In this document: piece after piece, positions 57,592 through 64,000 of the stretch
Position numbering within the stretch: the stretch's first letter is position 1
Layout: each line of letters opens with the position of its first letter
The notes under the pieces: generated by a model
Told to the model about the DNA's origin: nothing
The model's database searches: none
The model's input: only the letters and a program-made list of their open reading frames with translations
Program-made: the position numbers and the translations under genes
DNA from: Macrotrachela quadricornifera
Lineage: Eukaryota; Rotifera; Eurotatoria; Philodinida; Philodinidae
Length of the DNA stretch: 64,000 nucleotides
NCBI GenBank assembly: GCA_022393335.1
Contig: JAJEKB010021317.1
Coordinates: 857,740 to 921,739 of the forward strand
Reading direction: 5' to 3'

Positions 57592-58134
57592 TGTAAAACT
57601 TGAAAGTTGAATTCAACTATTCAATTATTGCTTCAATTATTCAACTATTCAACTGTTCAACTATTCAAGTATTTCATCTATTCAAGTATTCGACTTTGAG
57701 GGGCAGAGGGTGAGGACGAAATCTTTGTGGGCAGAGGCCCAGATAAGGGTGAGGGCGAAAAACTTGGTGTGAACGGGGGCAGATCAGGTGTAATGTGGAG
57801 TCCCATCAGAGTGGGAAAGATGGCGAAGTTAAAGTTGCGTGTGTAGCATTGGAGTAGGATGATTGGGAACTTGTTGGGAAAATGGCCTGGACAGAAATGA
57901 CGGTGGTACTAGGGGGAGTGGAGGGATGAGGCTTGAAAATAGTGGCAAAGGAAGATAGAAGTAGGCGCTGTTGATTGAAGCGATTATGGAAGTCTGGAAG
58001 AAGTAGTGACGGGGTTCGCTGAAAATCGAATAATTGAATAGCTGAATAATTGAAGCAATAATTGAAGCAATAATTAAATAGTTGAATAGTTGAAGCAATA
58101 ATTGAATAGTTGCATTCAACTTTCAAGTTTTACA
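57592..58134. mobile_element. MITE with AT-rich minisatellite arms and GC-rich core
   Basis: TGTAAAACTTGAAAGTTGAA at the left and its complement at the right (ending TTTCAAGTTTTACA) frame inverted arms made of repeated ATTCAACTATTCAA / ATTATTGCTTCAA units. The core (about 57700-58010) is much richer in G, with GGGCAGAGG and GGGTGAGG words. No coding signal. Target duplication not clear. Confidence 0.65.
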
Positions 58135-58700
58135 TGTATGCTTTCGAGTTGAAAATTATACTTTCAGACCAAATTTCTTTAAATTTTGAGAATCTTTTCA
58201 AAGCCGGTGATCTTTTTATTATTGATTAGATGAGATCAGTCATGCTATTTACTTTTCAACGTCATATTGTATTTGCGTATGACTGTCAGTATGAAATGAT
58301 TAGAAAATTTTCTATATAATTACATATGAATATGACGCATTCTCCATCACGTGCTATACGGCGAGAGCAAAAATATCGATCTTTTAATTGTATGCAATTA
58401 AATAGAAATTACATTCTGTCTTTTGTATATGCACGTCTACAGTTTCACGATAAATATTACATAAAAAGTACATAATTGGATTTTGATTTTGCTCTATGTT
58501 TCACAAATAGGAGAAACATTAATCGTTAATTTGTTTTTTAACTGACTCACAATCTTGTTCCTGTACGATATTTTCTAAGATGCGATTATGATTACCTTTC
58601 ACTTCCTCAACAATATGTGATTACAGCGTATCCTGCATGTATATATAAGTAATGATGAAAATAAATTATTTTACTCACACAAACTGATCGAAAATAAACG
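58135..58700. promoter_or_regulatory. Upstream region of the astacin gene
   Basis: AT-rich flank before the astacin start codon. TATATATAAG at about 58640-58649 lies about 50-60 bp upstream of the ATG and could act as a TATA-like element; this is a guess from position only. Confidence 0.3.
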
Positions 58701-63815
<5,115 letters not shown>

Positions 63816-64000
63816 GTGAGTAGGATTGTTTTCGAGATAATTCCATAAAAAAATTCTCCATATTTAATCAGATTATCGTAATGTCTTTGATTTCTATACT
63901 AAATTGAGAAACAATGATCTATTCAGTATTTTTATGTATATACCATTGAAGTGTTACCTAGGTATATTCTAAAGGATCTTTCGAAAAATATTGTTTTGAT

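Overview
The window looks like a piece of a bdelloid rotifer genome; this is inferred from content, and no species marker is present. Supporting signs are very short spliceosomal introns (mostly 50-80 bp, GT-AG), strong AT bias outside mobile DNA, and a typical bdelloid mix of families: F-box/leucine-rich-repeat genes, ADP-ribosyltransferase-TPR proteins, RING-less B-box proteins, orphan rhodopsin-like GPCRs, a MACPF-EGF protein, and an astacin with a beta-sandwich C-terminal domain. There is also a decayed bacterial cell-wall gene. No rRNA, tRNA gene or CRISPR array was recognised. A 400-base assembly gap lies at 23963-24362.

Layout. 0-9 kb: a palindromic foldback element, translation elongation factor 1-alpha (five exons, minus strand), two small unrecognised genes (one secreted, one with an N-myristoylation signal), and a TPR-gene relic. 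9-21 kb: two adjacent same-strand F-box/LRR genes. Each has a 51-codon F-box exon followed by phase-0 exons of exactly 84 bp, one per leucine-rich repeat, and the large introns hold repeats or mobile elements. 22-33 kb: a foldback element, tandem repeats beside the gap, a probable SINE, a MACPF-EGF gene, and a 2.5 kb terminal-inverted-repeat transposon with a dead transposase. 33-45 kb: a B-box gene, a DDE transposase relic, an ADP-ribosyltransferase-TPR gene with one nonsense codon, a piggyBac relic, a MurE ligase relic of bacterial type, an SDR relic, and an intact flavin monooxygenase. 46-58 kb: a GPCR, a hAT-like element nested inside a palindrome, a full-length non-LTR retrotransposon with an intact 985-aa ORF and target-site duplication, a piggyBac derivative folded from two 3' ends, and a mariner-like foldback. 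58.7 kb to the edge: an astacin metalloprotease running off the window, with a 16-nt microexon and a 3.1 kb intron carrying another foldback element.

The genes do not form one pathway. EF1A is housekeeping; the F-box/LRR, B-box, ADP-ribosyltransferase, MACPF and GPCR genes belong to fast-evolving recognition or defence-type families; the flavin monooxygenase and astacin are enzymes. The most unusual item is the string of MurE motifs, in the correct order, at 40996-41814: a dead peptidoglycan-synthesis gene in a eukaryotic context. The second theme is the large number of palindromic DNA transposon derivatives, several inside introns of otherwise intact genes.
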